Source: Liolophura sinensis (taxonomy: Eukaryota; Mollusca; Polyplacophora; Chitonida; Chitonidae). Taken from it: a DNA stretch of 64,000 nt. Location: the NCBI RefSeq assembly GCF_032854445.1, contig NC_088304.1, positions 6,149,704-6,213,703 on the forward strand. Reading direction: 5' to 3'. Of this stretch, positions 12,741-24,621 are shown one piece after another (within the stretch, counting starts at the first letter, position 1; each line of letters starts with the position of its first letter). Under the pieces are notes generated by a model. It was given only the letters and a program-made list of their open reading frames with translations. It made no database searches and was not told the origin of the DNA. A program made the position numbers and the translations under genes.

Positions 12741-12943
12741 AAAGGCATTCAAACGTTTGAATTCTTTTGGTGGGTTTTATGGAATATTCTATCGCGTCAC
12801 AGGGAGTTTTTCCAACTCTACTCACGATATTGAATGTTGTAATAACTCCTTTTACCCATGAGTAAAAGACGTCAGAGTTCCTATATACCGTCAGTATGGC
12901 TCGTAGTGAGCCCATCATAGAATTCAAATATTTGAATGCCTTT
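12741..12943. mobile_element. Small inverted-repeat element (MITE-like) with palindromic ends
   Basis: The left end AAAGGCATTCAAACGTTTGA matches the reverse complement of the right end, which reads AAAGGCATTCAAATATTTGA. Similarity continues inward (GAATTC then TGG/TGATGGG). Each end also contains a perfect 16-bp palindrome: ATTCAAACGTTTGAAT at 12747-12762 and ATTCAAATATTTGAAT at 12922-12937. The length is 203 bp with no coding capacity. No clear target-site duplication was found. Confidence 0.7.
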
Positions 12944-13554
12944 CAACACTCTCCAAACAATCGAAAAAAATATTAAAAGAAAGTATTTTGACGCATAGTT
13001 TTCAGTTGTCTGTATGGTGAAACTTACTTCATATGGTTAGCTTTCTTTTAATTTCGGTAGTTTTGCAGGAGATTATTGGGGGAACATTCCACGCCGAAAA
13101 AGAATCGGTCCTGGCGGTGAACTCTTCGGTTCTTTCTTGTAATCTGCCACTGTTTGTTGACGAATGTGCTCATATACAGTGACGTAATTCACAAGTACTA
13201 CAACGTCACAACAGAGAATGATGTGTTATTCTTACAGATTACCCTACCATGACATGCTGAAGGATCTCGCCGTTTATTTTACAAAAGTTTTCTCTGCAGT
13301 TTGACATACAATGTAATTGTTAACTTTAGCTAACCCTAAAATGTAAATGAGGGTAGAACTGAGAACGAAGCGTTTACCATAATTACTCTATTAGGCAGAA
13401 AACCAGTGGAATGTGTTAACCAGGCATAATTGTGTTTTCAGCTAATGTGTCTATATATGTTTTTTTTTTTACTTTAATTCGTTTACACTTGTGTTTGAGA
13501 TAACAATCACAAAAGCTGCTAGATATTATACAGGAATTTTGCAGAGATTGAATA

Positions 13555-13645
13555 TAATAGCACAGGTTACATAAACAAAAGACAAAAAAAAATAATAAAT
13601 AAATAAATAAAAATTAAAAAAAAATAACAACAAAAAATCAATTGG
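13555..13645. repeat. A-rich low-complexity stretch
   Basis: Runs of A with interspersed AAAT steps. No tRNA-like head or SINE body adjoins it. Confidence 0.8.
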
Positions 13646-13785
13646 AAATACACCATATAATGATTTTGAACAAAAGTGAACATTGGTAGTGTGTTATACT
13701 ATCTGCAAAGTACATTCGACAAAATAAATGAATATATGGCATATAATCGAATTAAACTACAGGGTACAATGAAGATGAGTAGTTT

Positions 13786-14006
13786 ACTCCATATGTATAG
13801 ACAGAGGGATACATTTATATACACAACTATCGTCATATGTATTTATTCAGGCATGCAGTAATATACACACAACCGTCGTCAAATGTATAGACTCAGGCAT
13901 GCAATAATATCCACAACCGTCGTCATATGTATAGACTCTGGCTTGCTGTCTTACACACAACTGTCGTCATATGTATAAACTCAGGCATGTAGTAATACAC
14001 ACAACC

Positions 14007-14041
<35 letters not shown>

Positions 14042-15935
14042 ATTGGTGTTTTACGCCGTACTCAAGAATATTTCACTTATACGACGGCGGCCAGCATTAT
14101 GGTGGGTGGAAACCGGGCCCAGCCCGGGGGAAACCCACGACCATCCGCAGGTTGCTGACAGACCTTCCCACTTACGGCCGGAGAGGAAGCCAGCATGAGC
14201 TGGACTTGAACTCACAGCGACCGCATTGGTGAGAGGCTCCTGGGTCATTACGCTGCGCTAGCGCGCTAACCGACTGAGCCACGGAGGCCCCCACACAACC
14301 GTCGTCACATGTATAGACTCAGGCATGCAGTAATATAAACACAACCGTCGTCATATGTATAGACTCAGGCGTGCAGTAATCTACACACAACCGTCGTCAT
14401 ATGTATAGACTTAGGCATGCAGTAATATACACAACTGTCGTCATATGTGTACACTCAGGCATGCAGTAATACACACAACCGTCGCCATATGTATAGACTC
14501 AGGCATGCAGTAATATCCACAACTGTCGTCATATATACAGACCCAGACATGCAGCAATATACACAACTGCCGTCATATATATAAACTCAGGCATGCAGTA
14601 AAACACACAACCGTCGTCACATGTATAGACTCAGGCATGCAGTAATATCCACAACTGTCGTCATATATACAGACCCAGACATGCAGCAATATACACAACT
14701 GCCGTCATATATATAAACTCAGTAATGCAGTAAAACACACAACCGTCGTCACATGTATAGACTCAGGCATGCAGTAATATCCACAACCGTCGTCATATAT
14801 ACAGACCCAAGCATGCAGCAATATACACAACCGTCGTCATATGTATAGACTCAGGCATGCAGTAAAACACACAACCGTCGTCACATGTATAGACTCAGGC
14901 ATGCAGTAATATCCACAACCGTCGTCACAAGTTTAGATTCAGGCATGCAGTAGACTCAGGCATGCAGTAATATCCACAGCCGTCGTCACATGTATAGACT
15001 CAGGCATGCAGTAATACACACAACCGTCGTCACATGTATAGACTCAGGCATGCAGTAATATCCACAACCGTCGTCACATGTATAGATTCAGGCATGCAGT
15101 AATATTCACAACCGTCGTCACATGTATAGACTCGGGCATGTAGTAATAGCCACAACCGTCGTCACATGTATAGACTCAGGCATGCAGTAATATAAACACA
15201 ACCGTCGTCATATGTATAGACTCAGGCGTGCAGTAATCTACACACAACCGTCGTCATATGTATAGACTTAGGCATGCAGTAATATACACAACTGTCGTCA
15301 TATGTGTACACTCAGGCATGCAGTAATACACACAACCGTCGCCATATGTATAGACACAAGCATGCAGCAATATCCACAATTGGCGTCATATGAATAGGCC
15401 CAGACATGCAGTAATACACACAACTGTCGACATATGAATAGACCCAAGCATGCAGTAATAAACACAACTGTCGGCATATGCATAGACTCAGGCCTGCAGT
15501 AATATCCACAACCGTCGTCACATGTATAGACTCAGTCATGCAGTAATACACACAGCTGTCGTCATATGTATAGATTCAGGCATGTAGTAATATATACAAC
15601 TGACGTCATATGTATAGATTCAGGCATGCAGTAATATAGACAACCGTTGTCAGTAATATACACAACAGACGTCATATGTATAGACTCAGAAATACATTTA
15701 TACACATAACTGTTGTCATATGTATAGACTTAGGCATGTAGTAATATACACAACTGTCGTCATATGTATACACTCAGGAATACATTTCTATGCACAACTG
15801 TCATCATATATATAGACTCTGGAATATATTTATATACATAGCTGCAGCTATATGGATAGACTCAGGAATACATTTATATACACAACTGTCGTCATATGGA
15901 TATACCCAGGAATACAATAATATATATTACCGTAT
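13786..15935. repeat. Satellite-like tandem array, unit about 44 bp
   Basis: About 40 or more copies of a unit built from ACACAACCGTCGTCATATGT and ATAGACTCAGGCATGCAGTA. It decays at both ends (13.79-13.9 kb and 15.6-15.93 kb). A SINE interrupts it at 14008-14291. A 205-bp block at 14294-14498 recurs without difference at 15151-15355. Open frames in this region come from the repeat. Confidence 0.95.
14008..14291 (-). mobile_element. SINE family 1, full-length young copy inside the satellite
   Basis: On the minus strand: head GGGGCCTCCGTGGCTCAGTC, A-box and B-box intact, body, AACACCAATC, and a tail of about 33 uninterrupted A. It is flanked by CACACAACCG on the left (13998-14007) and right (14292-14301). 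The duplicated target lies within the satellite unit. The long pure poly(A) suggests recent insertion. Confidence 0.93.
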
Positions 15936-18380
15936 CCGTACAGACTTCGGATAGCATTTATATGAACAACCGTTTTCATGTAAAGACTAGAAAATATAGT
16001 ACCACAAGAACAGGCTTTAACGGACATGTGACACTGTTTTGTTCGTTCAAGCATAAATGGCGGACTCGTCTCTGGATTTTATTCCACCTGTATCAACAGA
16101 TAGTTACAAACTATAGCTAACAAAGCGTTGTGCAATATCGGAGCCACGTGACTTGGCCTTAGTCAAACAGATCAAAATTTATGTGTGTGCGAACGGAGTG
16201 AAGTAGCTGACAACTGATATAACACGACGAATGTTTGCCCAAGGAGTCTCGAGCCGTAACACGGATCCTGAGAGGTGCTTGGCCTACATATGGGGTCGTA
16301 ATTTACACTGAAGACGTCGTGCATAGTTCCGGTTTACCGTTGTTATCGTACTCCTGCAGAAAGTCCACGAAAAGGGAAAACCTACAGTAAATCGCTTATA
16401 ACTGTATGGTTTTGTTCACCAACTCGTCGGCGTCATGTACTGTGCGAACTGTAGTAGAGAAAGGCGATTTGTTGGGATATGTTATATGTGATTTACAGTA
16501 GTGGGTGAGCGTTAAACCCCAACCACTCACTCACTCACTCACTACTGTAAATCACATAAAACTGCACATGCTTTTGCACTAACTTAAAAGTACGCCATTG
16601 TTTTTTTTTTCTAAAAGAAGATTGGAATTTTGTAAATAGCATATATAAATTCAGTGCTGATGGCTAACGAATCTAATTTCTGAAAGTTGACAAACAAAAT
16701 GTCATTTCCAATTAAGTGGAACAAATAAATGTCATTATCAACTAAACACCGAATGTTAACAAACTAAATCAAATCATCAGTTTTGCTATACGTGTTGACA
16801 AGGAATATTTCACCTTTTCAGTGGTTATGGTTGACAGACTAAACATCATATCAATTCAGATCCCATTCTGCGGAAACTTAGCGTTGATCTTTGACATCAA
16901 ATTCCATCGTCAATTCAGTCAAATGACATGACCAGGGGCCTACCCCGAAACAGCCAGCTATACCGAATCATCAAGCTCAGGAAATTCTTTTACAAGTGGT
17001 TCTCAGAAATTTCTCACTTACGTAAATATTTTATCGTGTGTCGTAAAATGGGTTTGGGGGAAATAATGCGTTGAAAACTAACTTTTGAATTGGAGACTAT
17101 CTTTGTCTGTTGGAGGTGAGGTACGCGCCTTTAGAAAGGGTTGTTGAGGGCCGGGGAAGGAGAAGACGCTTTGTAGAGGTACATAACCCAATAAATAATA
17201 TACTTTGACATTTTAAGAGTTTGACAGATAACAATAAACCTTATAGGCTTTTATTCTATTATACTACGAACAAAACACAATTAGCCTTCTCTGCAGCTCT
17301 TGTGTAAAAAGACCTATATATTGGCCTGTGTAACGATTTATTCATTCTGCTGACGGGAAAACACGTTATTGCCAGCTATGTACTTGATCGATAGAATTCA
17401 AACTCACAAGGGAATTCAAGTCAGAGTTCAAACTAGTTACTTTTGAAGCAATGTGAAATTGAATTCAGTAAGAGATCAGAATTTTAGTTCTAGCTTTTGC
17501 ACATCCACGTTGCTCTGTAGCGGCATTTACCTCCAAGTGTACAGTATAGATTTACGACCTGTGTTCATTTAAAATGTGAGACATTTTTTTCATCGTTACG
17601 TATCAATAGTGTTATGGTAGTGATATTGGACAATTGATTATAAGAATCCACACTTGCTGACCGCCAGAAAGCTCATCCGGTTTGTGGCCACAAAAATGTC
17701 ACTCGAGATACCTGAGGTACGGTGACCCTGCGCGCAAGAGCTCGTGTAATGGTCTGGATGCCTGGAAAATTGTGGGCGTGTGAAAACACATTCTCCAATC
17801 AGGGCTGCCAGTAGCTTCGTCTCTGCTACCGATAACAGAGTTCTATTGTTCTGCACGCACTTTTATGAAAATATACAAAAACAACACAAAACATAAGCAC
17901 TAGCATTTCTCTCACAAATCTCTTTGCTTGGATTATCTTACCACAAGGCTAAAATGAGTTTCCAAAAGACAACAAAAACTGAGTACAAGGCTGTGTAAAA
18001 GTTGTCTGCTATTTTGTTGATTTTGGGTTGTATTCGTTTTTTCAAAAAATAATATGTTTTTTGTTAATACCGAAGGCCTTCGTGAACACTTAATAGACGT
18101 TTAAATAAGGGTATATAAATAGTATCAGTTTATTGCAAAAATATGAAAAAATAAACAGTTTGTTGGGAAATGTACTTGTGATAGCGTGTGCCAATCTGTG
18201 ACGTCATGAAAGCGGCAGAGGATATTGCGGTTCTCCGAAAAGGCGAGCACGTGATGCCTAGCGCGATAGTAATTCAAATTCCGGCAGAGGTCATGTCGGG
18301 GTTGGCCGAGCCACTGACGTTCGTGCAAACACAAGGCTTCTATATATGGAGGTATATTTCCACGTGTTGTCGGTGGTGGT
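15936..18380. other. Intergenic, upstream of gene A
   Basis: Apart from the hairpin at 16485-16558 and the poly-G run at its right end, nothing is recognised. The open frame at 17638-17856 (minus) has no splice context and resembles no family known to me. Confidence 0.5.
16485..16558. repeat. Perfect 19-bp inverted repeat around a SINE-tail fragment
   Basis: TATGTGATTTACAGTAGTG (16485-16503) is the exact reverse complement of 16540-16558. The 36-nt loop contains GCGTTAAACCCCAACCACTC followed by (ACTC)n, which is the 3' tail of SINE family 2. Confidence 0.9.
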
Positions 18381-18401
18381 GGGGGGGGGGGGGGGGGGGG
18401 G
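18381..18401. repeat. Poly-G tract (21 G) upstream of gene A
   Basis: An uninterrupted run of 21 G preceded by GGTGGTGGT, about 100 bp upstream of the TATA box of gene A. It could form a quadruplex or a nucleosome-poor site; a regulatory effect is only possible. Confidence 0.9.
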
Positions 18402-18502
18402 CAATTGTGTGGTAATAAAATTTGCTGAGTGACCCTCGCGGGGTTAGGAATGTACAATTCCCGGTGACAGTCCCATCCTTCGACTCGCCCAAATTTTAAC
18501 GA

Positions 18503-18510
18503 TATATAAG
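18503..18510 (+). promoter_or_regulatory. TATA box of gene A
   Basis: TATATAAG lies 155 bp upstream of the ATG of gene A. Transcription would start near 18535, giving a 5' UTR of about 130 nt. Confidence 0.6.
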
Positions 18511-18664
18511 GGCCACCAAAGCTAGATTTCGATATCACCTTTCTGCAACTGCGACAGGATCACATTTGAATAACATATAGCTTGATAGTTAATTCACAAG
18601 TTTACTTTTCAGTTTTATTTCTGTTTAGCTGTTGTATATTTTACGAAGAAATATTTAACCAAAG

Positions 18665-21633
18665 ATGTTAAAGCTGTGTGCCCTCCTCTTACTACCGGCT
18701 GCGTTGGTGAGTTCACGATTTACTGAATTTTATTTTACTAGATTTATATGATGTCTGATATAACACTGAAATGCTTTATGTGCATTTCGAAACATTTTGT
18801 GTTTTGTTTCTTGTGTCAATGCATAAGCCGATGGGTATCAAGTGTTTCTAAATAGGTTTCTATGGCCTTTATCTATTACTCCTTGCTCACTCTCCGTCAC
18901 TTTTGTGTGTTTCAAAATTCCAGTAGTGAATAGAACTCCTTGTCTTTCGTGTATGTATATATATATACATTCAGAATACATACCATAGATCATACAACCT
19001 TGTATCTAGGCACACCTTGCACAACCATTCAAAGCCTACCTCAAATTTAACGTTTGTCTCCTTGTTTATGTCCACGTTACATTAAACAGTTTCTTTTTGT
19101 TTTGCAGGCTATGTCATATTACGAAGACGAGGCGGGTAAGAATGGATTAAATTTGTTTACTTACATCTTTGATTGGCAGCGAGGCCCATTGGCTTAGGAG
19201 CTTTTCACCAATGCGGCCGCTGTGAGTTAAAGTCCAGTTCATGCTGGCTTCCTCTCCGCCCATACGTGGAAAGGTCTGCCAGCAGCCTGCGAATCGTCGC
19301 GGGTTTCCCCGGGCTCTATACCGGAAAATATTCTTGAACACGGCGAAAAACACCAATCAAAAGATAAATAAACACATCTCCGATGTCTTTAACTCTGTAG
19401 TCCAAAATTTTTCATTTCTTCGAAGGTGGATAGACTTGAGGATTGGCTTTTTTTCGTCAATGACTGATCTTATAAGGAATTCAGTTAAACATTCCTCAGA
19501 GATATCCAAGTCATATTCATGTTTTGCGAAAACAAAACAGTAAATTGCCCTCTTTCACTGATAATGCCCCTTTGCCTTGATATAGATTTATCCAAATCCC
19601 ATATTAAGCCTACCTCATTTAGTACATTTAAAAACTAGTCCGATGGCGGGCAGGGTCGATTCAATTGAGGCCAATAGGGAGTAATTACTTCAGCAACTGT
19701 CAGATGTAAATGCTTTCCTCTCTTATTATCTCTGTGTTGATTAGCCTACCCGTCATCGACAGTTATTTAACTCCTGTAGTTTTTCATGTTGTATTGTGAG
19801 TATCGGCAATTATCGTGTGTTAGCATCCAGGCACTAAACACTGCCAGGGTGTAAATAGGATTTGAAAATAGCGGGCCGGGCCATGAAACTATCTAATTGT
19901 ACAGTAACAGCTTCTGAGTATAGCGTCTAACGACATAATCACCATGAATCGTGTCCCTGAAAAAAAAAAGAATTTCTCAAATTACTTTATGACGAATTGT
20001 ATGCCCCTAGGTCAGTAATAGCATATGGTGATTATTGTGAAATAAGATTTTGTTTCTTTCTTGTTCTTTCTACAGCGGCAAAGATTAAAAAAAAAGAAAA
20101 AGAAAAACAACCGCTTCTATACAACCGGGTCGTTATAGGCAACAAGTCTCGGTTGATCACAATTGTCTTAAATTTTTAGAGTTCCATTTAAAGGGCGACA
20201 ACCCGCTGACAAAATGGCTGCTTTTTTGTTGTAAATATCGTTTCTTTAAATGTACATATCTACCTCACACATGCATAGCGATAACTATTATTTTCGTTTC
20301 CTTTCAAGTGAATCAAGAGAAATAGAAATAACATTAAATGTTTTTTAGCATCGGTACGGGCAAGTTCTAGCAATCTCCAATGTGGATGAACACATTTTTT
20401 TTTTCAAGTGCTAAATTTACTAATCATAAATTAAAGTAATGCATTTTCCCTTTTCTTGTAGCACTCGATATGATAGCCAGAGACACGTCTTTGAAGAAAG
20501 GTATGTGTCCAGTTTGTGTTGGTTATCTGTATTAACCTGTTAGTGTTTCAGCTACTCCATCAGTTAAACGCCTCTTAATTATGTCGTATTAAATTTAGAA
20601 CTAGTGTAATGAAACAAACGCAAAGTCATTCAGTTTAATTGCTAAGCTATAATTAAGACGACATTCGCAAAAGTTTTATTTCCTGATCTGATTGCTGATC
20701 AATAACTCTGGCTAAAATCGATTACTGGATGACTACTGTTTTAATGAAAAAAAAAGTAAATACGTGTCTTGTATTACTTTCACTTTCGTTTCTAGGTTGT
20801 GGGGGTAAGAACGCCGATATCGCCTTCGTGATTGACAACTCTGCCAGTATTTGGTCTGTAGATTTCTACAAACAGATACGTTTTGTCCAGGATTTCGTCA
20901 AAGTTTTCAACATTGCCCCAGACAAAGTGAGAATCGCTGCTGTCTCGTTCGCAGACGGCGTCTACTATCGTGGTGCGTTCCGATTCGACGCCTACAAAGA
21001 CGAAGCTTCCGTCATTGACGCCATTTCTAGAATCAAATACCTCCATGGTTCATCGACGAAAACAGACGAAGCTTTGGACTTCCTGAGAACCAAAGTTTTC
21101 CCCGAGTCGCTGGCGAACCCCAACCGACAGGATGCTGCTCGTATCGGGATCGTCCTGACTGACGGCAAGTCCACGTATGGGGACAGGACAGCCGTGGCAG
21201 CAGCCAGAGTCAAAAAAGAGTCCAAAGCACTGATGTTTGCCATCGGTGTCGGGAAGAAAGTGTCTCCAGCAGAACTTCACACTATCGCCTCCGGAGACGA
21301 CTACGTCTTCCAAGTCGACAACTACGACGCGCTGGAATCTATCAAGAATGTACTGGGAATAAAGATCTGTGAAGGTAAGATTAACGAAAAGTGCTATTTG
21401 TTTTTAAACCCTGGTTTATGTGAGTTAAGTATTTTATGTACAAATTGTACCGGTGATTTACATCTCATGCTTAATGTATTTGTTTATAAAATTTTAATCC
21501 AACTAAAATGCACGGCGTTAGTCCACTGTATATGAATGGTTGGTTGAGCATACATATATATGTATATATATAGCTCAAGCTCTTTTGTGTAGTATCTTTA
21601 TAATTATAAGGTTGTGAGATCAAATACCCATGC

Positions 21634-21668
<35 letters not shown>

Positions 21669-22717
21669 TACATTAAAATTGGTGAAAAAGGCTGTTTCCA
21701 TGTATTAAAATTTGTTCAAATTTGACACAATTTCTAATCACCCTTTTTTGTTTATTTATAGTGCCAACCACACCGCCACCGAAGGAGCAACGTGAGTACA
21801 CCCCCTACTATGATTCGGATTGCTAACTGCATATTTTAAAGTTCAGGCAGATTTAATGGCCTCGTTTCGAAGCCCGTGACCGTTTGGCGATGTGTGGCGG
21901 TTTGTCTTTGAGATTGTTTAACCACTAAATATGATTGCTTTGACACAAGTGTTCTTTTCCACGATGTACAATCCAAAAAAAAGAAGAAAAAAAAGGAAAA
22001 AAGAAAAACAAGATGGAGCTTACACTTCGATAACCATTAACTAAAACAAAGAAGCTGTTTCCTTTATTTAAGGCAAGAATGCATTGTAAATATAAACTAG
22101 AATAATTCTACCCTTCTGACGAATACAAAGTGAAAGGTGTATATGTTTTTGATGTGTTTCCAGCTTGTGGCGTTGTGAACCCTGCTGATGTCGTCCTCGT
22201 CTACGACTCCACGGAGGTTGGACCCTCGGGGATTTCCGACATCCAGAGAGGTGTGACCGCCTTCGTGCAGACAGATGAGATGCAGAACCCGAACATGCGG
22301 GTGGGTCTCATCTCAGGAGATTGCCCCGAGGTGGGCAGCTTCCCGTTGAACAGATACACCGACAAGTCCCAAATCCCCAAACTCTTTGACAGCCTGCCCT
22401 ATTCAGAGTTAGACGCCCTTGTCGGTGAGCTCCGACGCGACGGCTTCCACCCAGAAAACGGCGGGAGAAAGAACGCCCGCCATATTGGAATCTTGATCGT
22501 CACCGGCAAGCCGCAAAATCCCAAAGCCGTTAGGAGGCAGGCGGCCAAAGCCAAGAAAGAAGGTATCGAGCTGTTTGTGGTTGGGGCCGGCAAAGTGGTG
22601 GACCCTGGTTTCTTGAAGAGCTTGGCCAGTGAACCTGTTGAGAGCCACATCATCTTGGGATCTGATTACTCGAACTTTGGTTTGGTGGGGAGGGGAACTG
22701 GCTGCCAGGATATGTGA
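18665..22717 (+). CDS. Gene A: secreted protein with two VWA domains
   Basis: Six coding exons: 18665-18706, 19108-19135, 20462-20500, 20796-21374, 21762-21791 and 22164-22717, joined by GT/AG introns of phase 0, 1, 1, 1, 1. The product is 423 residues. Exons 1 and 2 give a signal peptide (MLKLCALLLLPAALAMSYYE). Exon 4 is VWA1: Cys38, then ADIAFVIDNSAS with MIDAS residues D50-S52-S54, the Thr region GSSTKTDEA and LTDGKS. Exon 5 is a 10-residue linker (VPTTPPPKEQ). Exon 6 is VWA2; its MIDAS is degenerate (VLVYDSTEVG) and LTDG is replaced by IVTGK. No membrane anchor is seen. VWA domains bind protein ligands in the extracellular matrix, so a matrix or adhesion role is inferred. Convergent with gene B. 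Splice sites were read by eye. Confidence 0.87.
19181..19372 (+). mobile_element. SINE family 1 in intron 2 of gene A
   Basis: Diverged copy: GAGGCCCATTGGCTTAGGAG head, CTGGCTTCCTCTCCGCCCAT body, AAATATTCTTGAACACGGCG, then AACACCAATCAA and a short tail. Part of the body before AAATATTC is deleted. Confidence 0.85.
21638..21664. repeat. (TA)n microsatellite in intron 4 of gene A
   Basis: About 13 TA steps between the two VWA exons. A shorter ATATATGTATATATATA run lies at about 21553-21570. Confidence 0.9.
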
Positions 22718-23502
22718 GAGTAAGTAACACACATTGTCTTAAGTCACAACAAGCTTGATGCAATTTGTCCGCCATGCTGCGTCTGGGATTTCTCAAACTT
22801 CATACTGTATATTCATACTATAATGTTGTTATTTGTTGTGCAATATGAGTGTATGTTTTCGTCTGTTTCAATTTTTTTACTTAATCGCTAAATAGTGACA
22901 TATACTAACAGAACAAATAAATGACAGCATGAAAACAATCGGAGATGAATAAGCATTACATGTCAACAACTAAAAATTGTCTTAATCTAACGCTGTTGAC
23001 TCTTAAGATTAGCTGTCAGAGAATTATGATTGGACAACAGATAAAAAGAATTGTTTTTATTAAAATTTTGCCTTGTTCTTATTTCAGAGACGAAGAACTT
23101 CCAGTAAGACATCTTTGAACATTTTTCGACAGATGTGCCATTTAACTCCACGTTATGAATCAAGGATCACATTTCCATACATTTATTTTCGTAAAACGAG
23201 TATTTCAATTACAGTATATTTAAGGGATTTTATTTGTCCTATCGTTTGTGCATCTCCATGTTTGTATCTTTTATTTATCTCTTGTTCATTTTGTAAATTA
23301 TTTATTGTCCTATATTTTCTCGTTCGAAGTGAAATGATTTGTCATTTAAGATTCACAGAATACTCTTAAATTTACATGTGTTTTTCACGCTACAAAAAGA
23401 TGTACTTCAATAGTGTTGAAGAGAAACCGGTCTGTATTTTTCTCTTTATAAGGTTGTTTCCTTTTTGACGACGTGAAGTTCGGCTTCATGCATCTCATGT
23501 GC

Positions 23503-23508
23503 AATAAA
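23503..23508 (+). terminator. Polyadenylation signal of gene A
   Basis: AATAAA about 790 bp after the stop codon at 22715-22717. A 3' UTR intron is possible: GTAAGT follows the stop closely (22720-22725) and an acceptor TTATTTCAG ends near 23088. Confidence 0.5.
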
Positions 23509-23942
23509 GATTGAAGTATTTGTGAAGTATATCGTCATGATATTTGTTCATTGTTTCCCTGGGGTGACCCTATCACTAAGATCCTTATCTTCACTTTGTG
23601 GAAGTATGACTCCAGCTTTTTGGACAAAATTTAGGAGATTCGACGTCTTTCTGTGGGGGTCTTGGTCACAAATAATGGGGGTACCCCAGTCCTCTACAAA
23701 AGGACACAAATCTTGTAACTCATAAACAGCAGTGCCCTCTACGTTCTCGGTTACGGTTCCAGCTATGAATATTCATGACCACTTGTTATGTTATTTAAAT
23801 TACTGTTAGTGCTATTTACATAGTTAGAGGGCGCTGCTGTTATCAGTTGTAAGATTTGTTCCCATTTATAGAAGGCCGTAGAACCCCACAAACGATCTGC
23901 ATGCCGGAGCGCTTATATTTCCACTTAGCTCGTTGGAGGTTT

Positions 23943-24090
23943 TGATTTATTTGACCGGTTTTTTACGCCGTACTTAAGAATATTTCACTTATACGACGGC
24001 GGCCAGCATTATTGTGGGAGGAAAGCGGGCAGAGCCCGGGGGAAACCCACGACCATCCGCAGGTTCCTGACAGACCTTCCCACCTCGTGG
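23943..24090 (-). mobile_element. SINE family 1, 3' half
   Basis: ATTTATTTGACCGGTTTTTT (tail) through ACGCCGTACTTAAGAATATT and the GGAAACCCACGACCATCCGC body, ending at GACCTTCCCACC. Head absent. Confidence 0.85.
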
Positions 24091-24139
24091 GCAGCACTCA
24101 GCAGCAACAAATATGATTTACAGGCTGAGTTATAGTTTT

Positions 24140-24345
24140 CAGGGTGAATATGTGTGACGTAGGTTAGCGAGTTATTTGCCAAATGCCGGTGGTTTTCTCA
24201 GCTCTCCTCCACATTGGCCGCGGAAACAAATGATTCTACGGGGACATTTCCCGACCATATATTGACCAGTGACGTCTGTGACCTTCTATTGCTGGGTTCG
24301 AACTCGCGACCTCATACAGTTGGTCAAGGGCCGGATAGTCGCAGT
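24140..24345 (-). mobile_element. tRNA-derived repeat (family 5, unnamed)
   Basis: On the minus strand a tRNA-like segment has a good B-box (GCGAGTTCGAACCC) downstream of CTTGCACACTGCGACTATCC, followed by a body of about 150 bp. A related sequence lies at about 30900-31050 on the plus strand (GTGAGTTCAAAACTGGC, GGGAATTTGTAGACTT), and a weaker one near 59390-59480. This is a family by comparison only. Confidence 0.4.
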
Positions 24346-24621
24346 GTGCAAGCGCTTTAATCGTCTGGTCTGATCCAACGAGGGTACGCGGTTCACTTGC
24401 ATTTAGAATGTCGGTTTATATCGTGAAGTCAGTTACCTTACTCCTTACAGAGCATGCGTCGCTCTCCATCTTTCGCTTTACATCAAGGCCGTCACTAGGC
24501 AAGCTTGACCTTTAGAGCCTGTGAGACGCACGTAGGCGTGTTTAGGCTTTATCAGCATTCAACAGTTTTAAGCTCTTGTTAGAATCATTTTGTACATACT
24601 CTAGAAAAAGAAAGAATAAAT

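Noticed and set aside
15298-15551. Minus-strand frames of 61 and 79 codons
   Set aside because: Both are translations of the satellite units.
13786-15935. Regularly spaced repeats that might suggest a CRISPR-like array
   Set aside because: Units are contiguous, about 44 bp, with no unique spacers, and the genome is eukaryotic.
18125-18538. 137-codon minus frame with a Pro run
   Set aside because: The Pro run is the poly-G tract, and the frame crosses the promoter of gene A; no family resemblance.
20792-21313. Three minus-strand frames antisense to gene A
   Set aside because: Shadows of the VWA1 exon; the plus strand shows a clear domain and splice sites.
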